Shown here piece by piece: positions 6,766 through 12,449 of a DNA stretch of 12,449 bases. Positions within the stretch are counted from its first letter, which is position 1, and each line of letters begins with the position of its first letter. The notes beneath the pieces were generated by a model, which ran no database searches, was not told the origin of the DNA, and saw nothing but the letters and a program-made list of their open reading frames with translations. Position numbers and translations under genes: made by a program. Source of the DNA: Loki-b32 sp048941605 (lineage in GTDB: Archaea; Asgardarchaeota; Lokiarchaeia; Sigyniarchaeales; SOKP01); the NCBI GenBank assembly GCA_048941605.1, contig JBHLNL010000106.1:1-12449 (forward strand), in the 5' to 3' direction.

Positions 6766-7638
6766 ATGGAATCAATGATAATATCTCCTAATATAAATGA
6801 CCCAGAAGTCCAAATTCTCTCAAATGAATTGGAAAAGCGGGGTTATAAGGTCCAATACTTTATTCCTTCAACAATAACAGTAGAGATAGGTTTTCAACAA
6901 AAATTTTACAATCAATTTGAATCATTAGAACCTAAAGCAGCTCTTGTTAGAGGTTTTGGAGCTGCAGCAACCCAAAAAATATTTTTTAGGCTTGATATTC
7001 TAAGAGCAATAGAAGAATATAATATAAAGTTAATAAATTCAAGAGAATCGTTAGAAATTGCAAGTGACAAATTTTTAACATCAATTTTTTTAGAAAATCA
7101 TCATATTCCTACACCCAGAACTATTATTTGTGAAGAACCACATAAGGCATTAGACGCATTCGAAGAATTGGGAGGAAATTGTGTTTTAAAACCCTTATAC
7201 GGATCAAAAGGGATTGGAATAACAAAATTAAATGATAAGGCATTTGCTGAAAATGTTTTATATTCTCTTGCTCAATTAAATCAGGTTTTTTATTTGCAGG
7301 AGTTTATTGAACATTATAATCGAGACATACGAATTTTAGTATTGGGGGATAAGGTTGTTGCTGGTATGTATAGAGTTAGTAACAGTTGGAAAACGAATAT
7401 TTATGCTGGTGCAAAAGCCGAACCAATAGAAATAACAGAAGAAATTGAAAAACTATCAATTAAAGCAGCAAAAATAACCAAAACAGAAATTGCTGGCGTT
7501 GATATATTAGAAAGTGAGAATGGATTTACTGTATTGGAAGTTAATTCAATTCCTGGTTTTACAGCATTACAAAAAGTTACAGATATAAATATTGCAGAAG
7601 AAATTATCGATTATTTTCTCAAAAATGCTAATGTGTAA
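6751..7638 (+). CDS. RimK-family ATP-grasp glutamate ligase, MptN-like
   Basis: This ATP-grasp enzyme should join glutamate to a carboxylate, with ATP hydrolysis, through an acyl-phosphate. Domains: an N-terminal Rossmann-like part (~8-65), the family stretch LVRGFG (65-70) and KIFFRLDILRAIEEY, then the ATP-grasp fold (~100-292). That fold shows DKFLTS (107-112), IPTPRT (119-124), the ATP-binding lysine in LKPLYGSKGIGI (146-157), LQEFI (182-186), NRDIR (190-194), GVD (249-251) and the Mg-binding ELEVN-type motif (E263, N265). The order closely resembles tetrahydromethanopterin:alpha-L-glutamate ligase MptN, which fits an archaeon using methanopterin-type C1 carriers; CofF, RimK or LysX relatives remain possible. 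The longest frame starts at TTG 6751. The ATG at 6766 (290 residues), or even 6775, sits closer to the family start and I favour 6766. No Shine-Dalgarno is visible. Confidence 0.92.
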   Translation: MSEIKMESMIISPNINDPEVQILSNELEKRGYKVQYFIPSTITVEIGFQQKFYNQFESLEPKAALVRGFGAAATQKIFFRLDILRAIEEYNIKLINSRESLEIASDKFLTSIFLENHHIPTPRTIICEEPHKALDAFEELGGNCVLKPLYGSKGIGITKLNDKAFAENVLYSLAQLNQVFYLQEFIEHYNRDIRILVLGDKVVAGMYRVSNSWKTNIYAGAKAEPIEITEEIEKLSIKAAKITKTEIAGVDILESENGFTVLEVNSIPGFTALQKVTDINIAEEIIDYFLKNANV

Positions 7639-7654
7639 TTTAATTCTTTAAAAT

Positions 7655-7690
7655 AAAAAAAATATGGAAAAAAGGTTAGTTTTAATTTTT
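7655..7690. terminator. Bidirectional T-tract termination region
   Basis: Two genes converge here with a 65-base gap. On the plus strand TTTAATTTTT (7681-7690) follows the ligase gene. Read on the minus strand, the A-runs at 7668-7673 and 7655-7662 become T6 and T8 tracts after the small membrane-protein gene. Archaeal RNA polymerase stops at such U-tracts. In such AT-rich DNA the evidence is only suggestive. Confidence 0.4.
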
Positions 7691-7703
7691 CTGATATTAC
7701 TGA

Positions 7704-8033
7704 TTATAAAACCTCAATTAATCCTATTAATGCAGCAATAATTAATAGCGCACAGGCTACTATTCCACCTGCAAAAACAACTAATAATATTCCCAACACA
7801 AATAGAAATAACCAATGAAATGGAAAGGGACTATCAGGTTTAATGGCTGTATAAATTGTTATAACCGAGATAATAATTCCTATAATTGCATATACAGGGT
7901 CATAGAATCCTACATAGCGACCAAGAGGCCAAGCATAGTTTAATAATGCAAATATTTGGCTTGCTAAAGCAACTAGACCTCCAATCACTGTTAAAAATTT
8001 CATTATTCCTTCATTCTTGTATTTCTTAGTCAT
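7704..8033 (-). CDS. Small multi-pass membrane protein, function unknown
   Basis: The 109-residue protein is mostly hydrophobic. Likely membrane segments are ~12-34 (KFLTVIGGLVALASQIFALL), ~44-63 (DPVYAIIGIIISVITIY) and ~72-107, which is long enough for two helices (WLFLFVLGILLVVFAGGIVA onward). A short Lys-rich N-terminus and a conserved-looking YDP and PDSPFPF loop separate them. No enzyme motif is visible. The ATG at 8033 is used here; Met11 is an alternative start directly before the first helix. It is transcribed divergently from the DUF1028 gene and convergently to the ligase, so it is probably monocistronic. An AT-rich element (8061-8072) may be its TATA box. Confidence 0.8.
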   Translation of the reverse strand: MTKKYKNEGIMKFLTVIGGLVALASQIFALLNYAWPLGRYVGFYDPVYAIIGIIISVITIYTAIKPDSPFPFHWLFLFVLGILLVVFAGGIVACALLIIAALIGLIEVL

Positions 8034-8143
8034 TTCATATCAACTTTTTTCAAATAATAGTTTTTAATAAATTTCTAAATTATAAAAGAATTTAATCTTT
8101 TTGATTCTGAAGAATCAATAGGGATAAAAGAGGAATAATAAAA

Positions 8144-8153
8144 CTTTATTTAG
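8144..8153 (+). promoter_or_regulatory. TATA-like box for the DUF1028 gene
   Basis: The sequence CTTTATTTAG is centred about 27 bases before the ATG at 8176. This is the spacing expected of an archaeal TATA box driving a leaderless mRNA, and no Shine-Dalgarno lies before the ATG. Confidence 0.5.
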
Positions 8154-8175
8154 TATTTAAATTAAACTATTAATT

Positions 8176-9120
8176 ATGATTACAGGTAATTACCAATCCA
8201 AGAAGAAAGTTTTCGCACATACATATTCTATTGTTGCTAGAGACCCAAAAACCGGAGAAATGGGTGTTGGAGTCCAAAGTCACTGGTTCTCAGTTGGTAG
8301 TGTTGTTTCATGGGGAGAAGCTGGAGTAGGTGTTGTAGCAACACAATCATTAGTTAATAAGTCATTCGGATTACGAGGGCTTGATCTTTTAAAGCAAGGT
8401 AAGACACCTAAAGAAGCTATTGAAATACTTCTTTCAGATGATGAAGGAAGAGCTGTAAGACAAGTTGCTATTCTAGATACTAAAGGTCGAATAGCTACAC
8501 ATACAGGATTAAAATGCATAAAACAAGCCGGTCACATTGTAGGAAATAATTTTTCTGTTCAGGCAAATATGATGCTTTCTGATCAAGTGTGGTCAGCTAT
8601 GGCAGAAGCTTTTGAGAAGCATGAAAATTTACCTCTACCTGAAAGAATTATTAGAAGCTTGGAAGGTGCAGAATCAGAAGGTGGTGATTTAAGAGGAAAA
8701 CAATCTGCCGCATTATTGGTTGTAGCTGGTGAAGCTCCAAATAATAAATGGGAAGATCCACTTATTGATCTCAGAGTAGAAGATCATACTGAACCATTGA
8801 AAGAAATAAATAGATTATTAAAAGTATGGCGTGCGTATGAACATATGAATAATGGTGACCTCGCAATTGAAAAAGGTGATATGGGTAAGGCACTTAAGGA
8901 GTATAATGCTGCTATGGAAAAATTTCCAGATAACCTTGAAATGAAATATTGGACTGCTGTTTCTTTGGCGAATAATAATAAAATTAATGAAGCCATAGAT
9001 TTGTTTAAAAATGTATTTAAAAAAAATAAGAATTGGCGATTACTTACAGAAAGGTTGCCTGAAGTAGAACTATTGAATGTTAAGGAAGATGAATTAAAAA
9101 GAATATTATCTTTAAAATAA
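8176..9120 (+). CDS. DUF1028 Ntn-hydrolase-like protein with C-terminal TPRs
   Basis: Residues ~14-205 match the DUF1028 family (Ntn-hydrolase-like fold): HTYSIVARDPKTGEMGVGVQS (14-34), WGEAGVGVVATQS (46-58), GLDLL (68-72), ATHTG (107-111), GNNFSVQANMML (123-134), GGDLRGKQSAALLV (169-182) and DPLIDLRVEDH (194-204). The biochemical activity of this family is not established; an amidase or peptidase-type reaction is inferred from the fold. Residues ~215-290 form two TPR-like helical hairpins (GDLAIEKGDMGKALKEYNAA, and SLANNNKINEAIDLFKNV), an accessory protein-binding region. There is no signal peptide, so it is probably cytoplasmic. The ATG at 8176 is just before the conserved domain and downstream of a well-spaced TATA-like box. 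Its G+C looks a little higher than its neighbours', which fits a conserved gene. Confidence 0.9.
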   Translation: MITGNYQSKKKVFAHTYSIVARDPKTGEMGVGVQSHWFSVGSVVSWGEAGVGVVATQSLVNKSFGLRGLDLLKQGKTPKEAIEILLSDDEGRAVRQVAILDTKGRIATHTGLKCIKQAGHIVGNNFSVQANMMLSDQVWSAMAEAFEKHENLPLPERIIRSLEGAESEGGDLRGKQSAALLVVAGEAPNNKWEDPLIDLRVEDHTEPLKEINRLLKVWRAYEHMNNGDLAIEKGDMGKALKEYNAAMEKFPDNLEMKYWTAVSLANNNKINEAIDLFKNVFKKNKNWRLLTERLPEVELLNVKEDELKRILSLK

Positions 9121-9152
9121 CATTTGAAGGGTCATAATACCGTGATATTTTT

Positions 9153-9171
9153 ATGTTTTAAATAAAAACAT
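9153..9171. repeat. AT-rich inverted repeat (7-bp stem)
   Basis: ATGTTTT (9153-9159) pairs perfectly with AAAACAT (9165-9171) across a five-base loop, 32 bases after the DUF1028 stop. It also contains a TATA-like TTTTAAATAAAA (9156-9167) centred about 26 bases before a GTG at 9187. It may be a terminator hairpin, an operator or simply AT-rich chance. Confidence 0.3.
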
Positions 9172-9186
9172 GAATGAAAAAGATGT

Positions 9187-9357
9187 GTGATTGATGAAAA
9201 AATAATACGGTATAAAAATAGTATTGAGATTGCAAAAGAGATATCTAAACGGAAATATGCCGATCACGATTATTATGAAAATTTAATTTCTAAATTTGAA
9301 AAGATCTTAAGATTCTATGAAGATTTAAAAGTTTGGAAAGAATTTTCTAAAAGTTAA
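9187..9357 (+). CDS. Small hypothetical protein (~56 residues)
   Basis: The frame is open from 9178 to TAA 9355-9357. With GTG at 9187 as start it encodes a 56-residue, highly charged, probably helical peptide (MIDEKIIRYKNSIEIAKE..., ending LKVWKEFSKS). The pattern of hydrophobic residues at i/i+3/i+4 with Lys and Glu between (YYENLISKFEKILRFYEDLK) is protein-like rather than random. The TATA-like box at 9156-9167 is well placed for a leaderless GTG start. Alternatively, ATG at 9170 begins MNEKDV in another frame and reaches TGA immediately; removal of one TG from the GTGTG at 9185-9189 would join the two into MNEKDVIDEKII..., so a small frameshift is possible. The stop overlaps the convergent gene by four bases. 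The function is unknown. Confidence 0.45.
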   Translation: MIDEKIIRYKNSIEIAKEISKRKYADHDYYENLISKFEKILRFYEDLKVWKEFSKS

Positions 9358-9950
9358 GAATAGAATTTTCTTTTTCTATCATTTAAATCATATACTTCTT
9401 TATTAATGAAAGGAAGTAAGGCACAAATTACAGCTTGAGTGAGAATTTCTGTTCGTGTAATAACATTTTTACTTAAAAAACTAATGGCTCCTAATTCATT
9501 TTTCAAATTTTTATTCTGAGCAAGATTTCCCAAAATATCACCAATTTCAGTGTCTTTATCAAATAAAATTTGATCTATTACAAAATCTGGATATTCAAAA
9601 GCAATGCCAGAACCGAGTGAAATTTGGTCTTTTTCGTCAATAATGGCACAAAATTGGAAATCCATAAATCCTGTTTTAGTTCTTGGTACTTCAGCCAATC
9701 CAGCCTCAATTCCAACTCCATAGATATTATTTTGAATATTTCTTGTATTGATCAAAAAATTTAAGGCGTATTTTGCCCGATTAATCGCCCCATCAATGAT
9801 ACTTTTTAGTCCTATTGGTTGTTTAGCTACTTCTGACTCTGCTTTAATGTTGTAAACCTTAAAATTTTTAAAGTATCTACTAAATGCTTGTTTAACTGAG
9901 TTTAATTTAGTAGGATTTAATGAACCGACACAAATATTAATTCCAGTCAT
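9354..9950 (-). CDS. Inosine/xanthosine triphosphatase (YjjX/COG1986 family)
   Basis: This enzyme should hydrolyse non-canonical purine nucleotides (ITP, XTP), keeping them out of RNA and DNA. The 198-residue length and motif order fit the family: VGSLNPTK (8-15), AKQPIG (42-47), GAINRAK (54-60), GVGIEAG (78-84), a central MDFQFCAIID (96-105), EIGDIL (135-140), NKNLKNELGAISFLS (146-160), TRTEILTQAV (165-174) and ALLPFINKEVY (177-187). It lies two bases downstream of the Maf-type gene on the same strand (TAA TT ATG), so the pair is one operon. No Shine-Dalgarno is obvious before the ATG at 9950, suggesting translational coupling. The gene ends convergently with the small ORF. Confidence 0.9.
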   Translation of the reverse strand: MTGINICVGSLNPTKLNSVKQAFSRYFKNFKVYNIKAESEVAKQPIGLKSIIDGAINRAKYALNFLINTRNIQNNIYGVGIEAGLAEVPRTKTGFMDFQFCAIIDEKDQISLGSGIAFEYPDFVIDQILFDKDTEIGDILGNLAQNKNLKNELGAISFLSKNVITRTEILTQAVICALLPFINKEVYDLNDRKRKFYS

Positions 9951-9952
9951 AA

Positions 9953-10594
9953 TTAATAGGTATGAGATATATATTGAAACAAATTTATTTTAAACTCTTT
10001 TCTTAATATTTCAAACAGCTTATGCATAGGCAAACCGTTTACATTTGATGAAGAACCATTTATTTTATTAATAAACAAACTTGCTTTATCGCTTATTGAA
10101 TAAGCTCCAGCTCTCCCTTCCCATTCATGAGTTTTAATATACTGTCTTATTTCCTCATCAGAAAGTTCAAGAAATTCAACAAATGTTATATCAGAATCGA
10201 TAATGATTTTAGAATTTTTCACTTGAATAACAGCAATTCCAGTTATTAATTTATGAGTTCTTCCTATCAATTTTTTAAGAATTTTGAAAGCTTCCTCTTC
10301 GTTTTGAGCTTTTCCAATAATTTCTCCATCAATCTCTACTACAGTATCAGCAGCAATAATAATTTTGTCTGATGAGTCGTCAAATACATTATTTTGTGCA
10401 ATTATAACTTTTGCTTTTGCTAGTTCTTTCACTAATTCATGAGCATCTGAAAACTTTTTTTTGAATTTCTCTTCGTCAACTTTTGTAATGAATGTCTCAA
10501 AAGAAATACCTGCTCGTTTAAGAATTTCACTTCGATCAGGCGATTTTGAAGCTAATATAATTTTTTTCAAGATTGTAAATACCTCATTTGACAA
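9953..10594 (-). CDS. maf: Maf-family nucleoside triphosphate pyrophosphatase
   Basis: Maf proteins cut non-canonical or canonical NTPs (dTTP/UTP or modified bases) to the monophosphate and pyrophosphate, acting as nucleotide-pool house-cleaners and, in bacteria, affecting septation. Motifs: LASKSPDRSEIL (14-25), AADTVVEIDGEIIGK (81-95, with the catalytic Asp), GRTHKLITGI (111-120), EWEGRAGAYSI (157-167) and INGSSSNVNGLP (178-189). The first arginine of the usual S-P-R-R is Asp here. The longest frame begins at TTG 10594 (213 residues). The TTG at 10570 gives MKKIILASKSP, the typical Maf N-terminus (205 residues), and lies about 31 bases after a minus-strand CTTATAATAA (10606-10597), so I favour it. 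It is first gene of a two-gene operon with the triphosphatase. Confidence 0.92.
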   Translation of the reverse strand: MSNEVFTILKKIILASKSPDRSEILKRAGISFETFITKVDEEKFKKKFSDAHELVKELAKAKVIIAQNNVFDDSSDKIIIAADTVVEIDGEIIGKAQNEEEAFKILKKLIGRTHKLITGIAVIQVKNSKIIIDSDITFVEFLELSDEEIRQYIKTHEWEGRAGAYSISDKASLFINKINGSSSNVNGLPMHKLFEILRKEFKINLFQYISHTY

Positions 10595-10596
10595 TT

Positions 10597-10606
10597 TTAT
10601 TATAAG
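10597..10606 (-). promoter_or_regulatory. TATA-like box for the maf operon
   Basis: CTTATAATAA on the minus strand is centred about 31 bases before the TTG at 10570 but only about 7 before the TTG at 10594. If it is the promoter, the shorter Maf protein is the real one. CAATAAATAT slightly upstream (10619-10610) is an alternative. Confidence 0.35.
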
Positions 10607-10703
10607 AGCATATTTATTGTAAATTTATTCATGATTTTTATATTAAAATAATAATTTCTTTAATGTTAAAGACACATATATTTAATTAATCTTAATAACC
10701 AAG

Positions 10704-10713
10704 TATATAATAA
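10704..10713 (+). promoter_or_regulatory. TATA box for the first dolichol-kinase-like gene
   Basis: TATATAATAA is centred about 28 bases before the ATG at 10737, with AACCAAG just upstream as a possible BRE-like purine element. There is no Shine-Dalgarno, so a leaderless transcript is likely. Confidence 0.5.
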
Positions 10714-10736
10714 TTATATATTAAGTCATTATAATT

Positions 10737-11840
10737 ATGGAATACTTTCCTCTCTGGTATTTTTTCATTATATTTTCTTTTTTGTTTATTCTTTTTAATT
10801 ATATTCATTTTTCATATAAACCAGATATACTTAATAATATTTTTGGATTCAGTTCATTATTTTGTGTATTTGTTCATATTATTATATTTCTTTTATTTAT
10901 GAATCAAGAAATCGGACTTCAATCTTTTTTTATACCTTTATGGCTCATGATTTTAGGTATTCCATTGATTTTTATAGAGTTATTAGTTGTTATCTCAACG
11001 GTTATTAGCTTAATAATTACTAAAGTTTCTAAAAAGGACTTTACAAGGTTTAGAAAGAAATTAAAAGAAAAAATTGACAATTGGAGTAAAATTAAAAAAG
11101 ATACCTACAGAAAATTTAATCATGTTTTAATTTTTATTGGCCTTCTAATTCTTTGGTATACTAGTTTATCGATAGTTAAATTTTATGCTGGTGCCATTGA
11201 TGGAATGATTCCTGAAGAAAATAACATGTTGCTATTATATCTAAGAATTATAAATGAACCTAATTCAATAATTAACGTTCTTTTTTCATTGGGATGGTTT
11301 TATTATATCTTATTTTTCTTTTTTTATGCTCTATGTTTATTAATGCTTGCTAATGAATTTACTAGAAAATCACATTTCTTTACTTTCCCTTTCAATATAT
11401 TTCCTCAATTGTATCTTTCTAATAGAGAAGAAGAAAATTATGGTACTTACCTTTATTTTAATATTGGTCAAATGTTTGCTGCATTTATCTGTCCTCCAAT
11501 GGTATTTTTTACCATTTTAGGTATAAGCTCAATTAGTGATTTAGTAACAAGTCAAGTTGGTATAAGATATGGAACGAGTTATATTTTGTGGAATAAAAAA
11601 AAGACGTGGGAAGGCTCTTTAGCAGGAATGATAACAACCTTTATAATTTGTTTTTTCTTTATTGGGATTTATTGGGGTGTAATTTTTTCAATACTATATT
11701 TAGGATTCGATATTTTCACAGACAAACCTTTTAAATTATCAGATAATCTCATAATCCCAATTGGATGTAGTTTAACGTATGTATTATTAAGATTCTTTAT
11801 TAATTTTAATTACTATTCAATTATATTACAGTGGTTTTAA
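10737..11840 (+). CDS. Dolichol-kinase/SEC59-like CTP-dependent lipid kinase, membrane
   Basis: The 367-residue polytopic membrane protein has about eight or nine hydrophobic segments. An extra N-terminal part (~1-97) carries about three helices and ends in a basic loop (KKDFTRFRKKLKEK). From ~120 on it resembles the SEC59/DGK1/phytol-kinase family (COG0170): RKFNH (125-129) like the family 'R-K-x-x-H', ISDLVTSQVGIRYG (266-279) like 'G-D-x-x-A-x-x-x-G-x-x-x-G', KKKTWEGSLAGM (287-298) like 'K-K-S-x-E-G-S-L-A-G', and LSDNLIIPIG (334-343) like 'D-D-N-L-x-I-P'. Such enzymes phosphorylate polyprenols or diacylglycerol with CTP. The related phosphatidate cytidylyltransferases share the K-K-T-W-E-G motif, so a CDP-lipid synthase cannot be excluded. 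In an archaeon the substrate could be an isoprenoid alcohol such as dolichol or geranylgeraniol (inference). A paralogue follows in tandem. Confidence 0.75.
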   Translation: MEYFPLWYFFIIFSFLFILFNYIHFSYKPDILNNIFGFSSLFCVFVHIIIFLLFMNQEIGLQSFFIPLWLMILGIPLIFIELLVVISTVISLIITKVSKKDFTRFRKKLKEKIDNWSKIKKDTYRKFNHVLIFIGLLILWYTSLSIVKFYAGAIDGMIPEENNMLLLYLRIINEPNSIINVLFSLGWFYYILFFFFYALCLLMLANEFTRKSHFFTFPFNIFPQLYLSNREEENYGTYLYFNIGQMFAAFICPPMVFFTILGISSISDLVTSQVGIRYGTSYILWNKKKTWEGSLAGMITTFIICFFFIGIYWGVIFSILYLGFDIFTDKPFKLSDNLIIPIGCSLTYVLLRFFINFNYYSIILQWF

Positions 11841-11876
11841 ATAGGAGTAAAATTAATTTATCTGAAGCTGTAAAAA

Positions 11877-11887
11877 TTTTTAAATTA
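11877..11887 (+). promoter_or_regulatory. TATA-like box for the second membrane gene
   Basis: TTTTTAAATTA is centred about 28 bases before the ATG at 11910, the same geometry as for the preceding paralogue. An AGGAG at 11843-11847 is too far away to serve this start. Confidence 0.4.
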
Positions 11888-11909
11888 TTCACCTTTAAAA
11901 GTTAACAAT

Positions 11910-12449
11910 ATGTATTTTTTACCTACGAGCTTAATCTTTTTACTATATTTTTTCTTAACTTTAATCTATATAATAAAAAATCGAAAAGTAAAGATTGAAA
12001 GCCATTTATTGGCTAATGAGCTATTAATTGCTCTTTTATTTTTAGTTGCGGGGATATTATTTCCTTTTATGTACCGTTTTCATTCTCCTAGTTTAAGCCA
12101 AAATTCATTAAATTTTTTATGGTTTTTTACTTCCTTATTTTTTTTAATTGAAATGGGAGTTTGGGCACTTACATTAATTTATAATACTATTATTTCAAAA
12201 AAAAATCCTGAAATTATGGAAGATCGAAATTATAGTAGATTTTGTGAAGAATTTAATAAAAATTGGGTAGATGATTTAAAAAGTGAATTAGGAAGAAAAT
12301 TGCTACATTTATTTACATGTTCAGTAATTTTTTTCTTTTGGATATTAGGAATTATCCTTAATGATATTGGGATTTTAACTCAATGGGGATTAGATACATA
12401 TAGTTTTTCTTACTGGTTAATAACTACTGTTGGGTATGGTTTTGTGTTC
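11910..12449 (+). CDS. Second dolichol-kinase-like membrane protein, 3' end outside window
   Basis: The frame opens at ATG 11910 and stays open for 180 codons to the window edge. It encodes N-terminal membrane helices (~4-22, ~34-54, ~69-94), a charged loop (~98-128, KKNPEIMEDRNYSRF...DDLKSE), then GRKLLHLF (128-135), corresponding to the 'R-K-x-x-H' motif that begins the SEC59/COG0170 domain, and further helices. The layout (extra N-terminal helices, basic loop, RK-x-x-H) mirrors the gene just upstream, so the two are probably tandem paralogues. The catalytic part (the G-D and K-K-x-x-E-G motifs) would lie beyond the window. The 69-base gap holds a TATA-like box, so it may have its own promoter in addition to readthrough. 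Confidence 0.75.
   Translation, partial: MYFLPTSLIFLLYFFLTLIYIIKNRKVKIESHLLANELLIALLFLVAGILFPFMYRFHSPSLSQNSLNFLWFFTSLFFLIEMGVWALTLIYNTIISKKNPEIMEDRNYSRFCEEFNKNWVDDLKSELGRKLLHLFTCSVIFFFWILGIILNDIGILTQWGLDTYSFSYWLITTVGYGFVF

Noticed and set aside
8280..8519. Minus-strand 79-codon frame, also 8784-8996
   Set aside because: Both are antisense shadows of the well-conserved DUF1028 gene.
9211..9220. Excellent-looking TATA box TATAAAAATA
   Set aside because: It lies inside the small ORF and no plausible start codon with a sustained frame lies about 25-30 bases downstream; treated as chance in AT-rich DNA.
1..12449. CRISPR array, tRNA/rRNA genes, insertion sequences, phage or defence modules
   Set aside because: I looked for spaced direct repeats, cloverleaf-like GC-rich stretches, transposase or integrase motifs and nuclease or toxin motifs, and saw none.

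Overview
The window is AT-rich (roughly 70% or more A+T by eye) and looks archaeal. Several first-in-operon genes have a TATA-like box about 25-30 bases before the start codon and no visible leader, while some internal operon genes carry Shine-Dalgarno motifs. The gene content also fits archaea: an SMC/ScpA/ScpB locus, a RimK/MptN-type glutamate ligase, a small GTPase of the COG2229 (MglA/SRPRB-like) kind, and dolichol-kinase-like membrane proteins. A low-GC Asgard (Lokiarchaeia-like) archaeon is my best guess, but no marker gene here proves it.

Layout. Bases 2-3731 hold the C-terminal ~1,020 residues of an SMC ATPase (the Walker A end lies upstream) and a ScpA-type kleisin. A ScpB-type winged-helix protein follows (3748-4263). 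Together these are a chromosome-condensin operon. The scpA frame is cut by an in-frame TAG at 3612-3614. The same frame then continues for 38 codons that read as the missing ScpA C-terminal winged helix, and closes with a second TAG at 3729-3731. This is the most interesting point in the window.

Convergent to this operon, on the minus strand, lies a two-gene unit (5719 to 4268). It holds an unrecognised 270-residue protein and a small GTPase with an atypical G3 motif. The two are in the same frame, separated only by TAG AAA. About 340 bases of gene-free, very AT-rich DNA follow. Next is a divergent pair sharing a ~70-base promoter region: an unknown coiled-coil protein (minus) and a RimK/MptN-like ATP-grasp ligase (plus). 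A small membrane protein (minus) is divergent from a DUF1028 Ntn-hydrolase-like protein with C-terminal TPRs (plus), followed by a ~56-residue small ORF.

A tight minus-strand operon (10594/10570 to 9354) encodes two nucleotide-pool 'house-cleaning' enzymes: a Maf-type NTP pyrophosphatase and an inosine/xanthosine triphosphatase. The right end carries two tandem paralogous membrane proteins of the SEC59/dolichol-kinase (CTP-dependent lipid kinase) type; the second runs off the window.

No rRNA, tRNA, CRISPR array, transposase or integrase was seen. The region reads as ordinary chromosome with a few divergent or lineage-specific genes.
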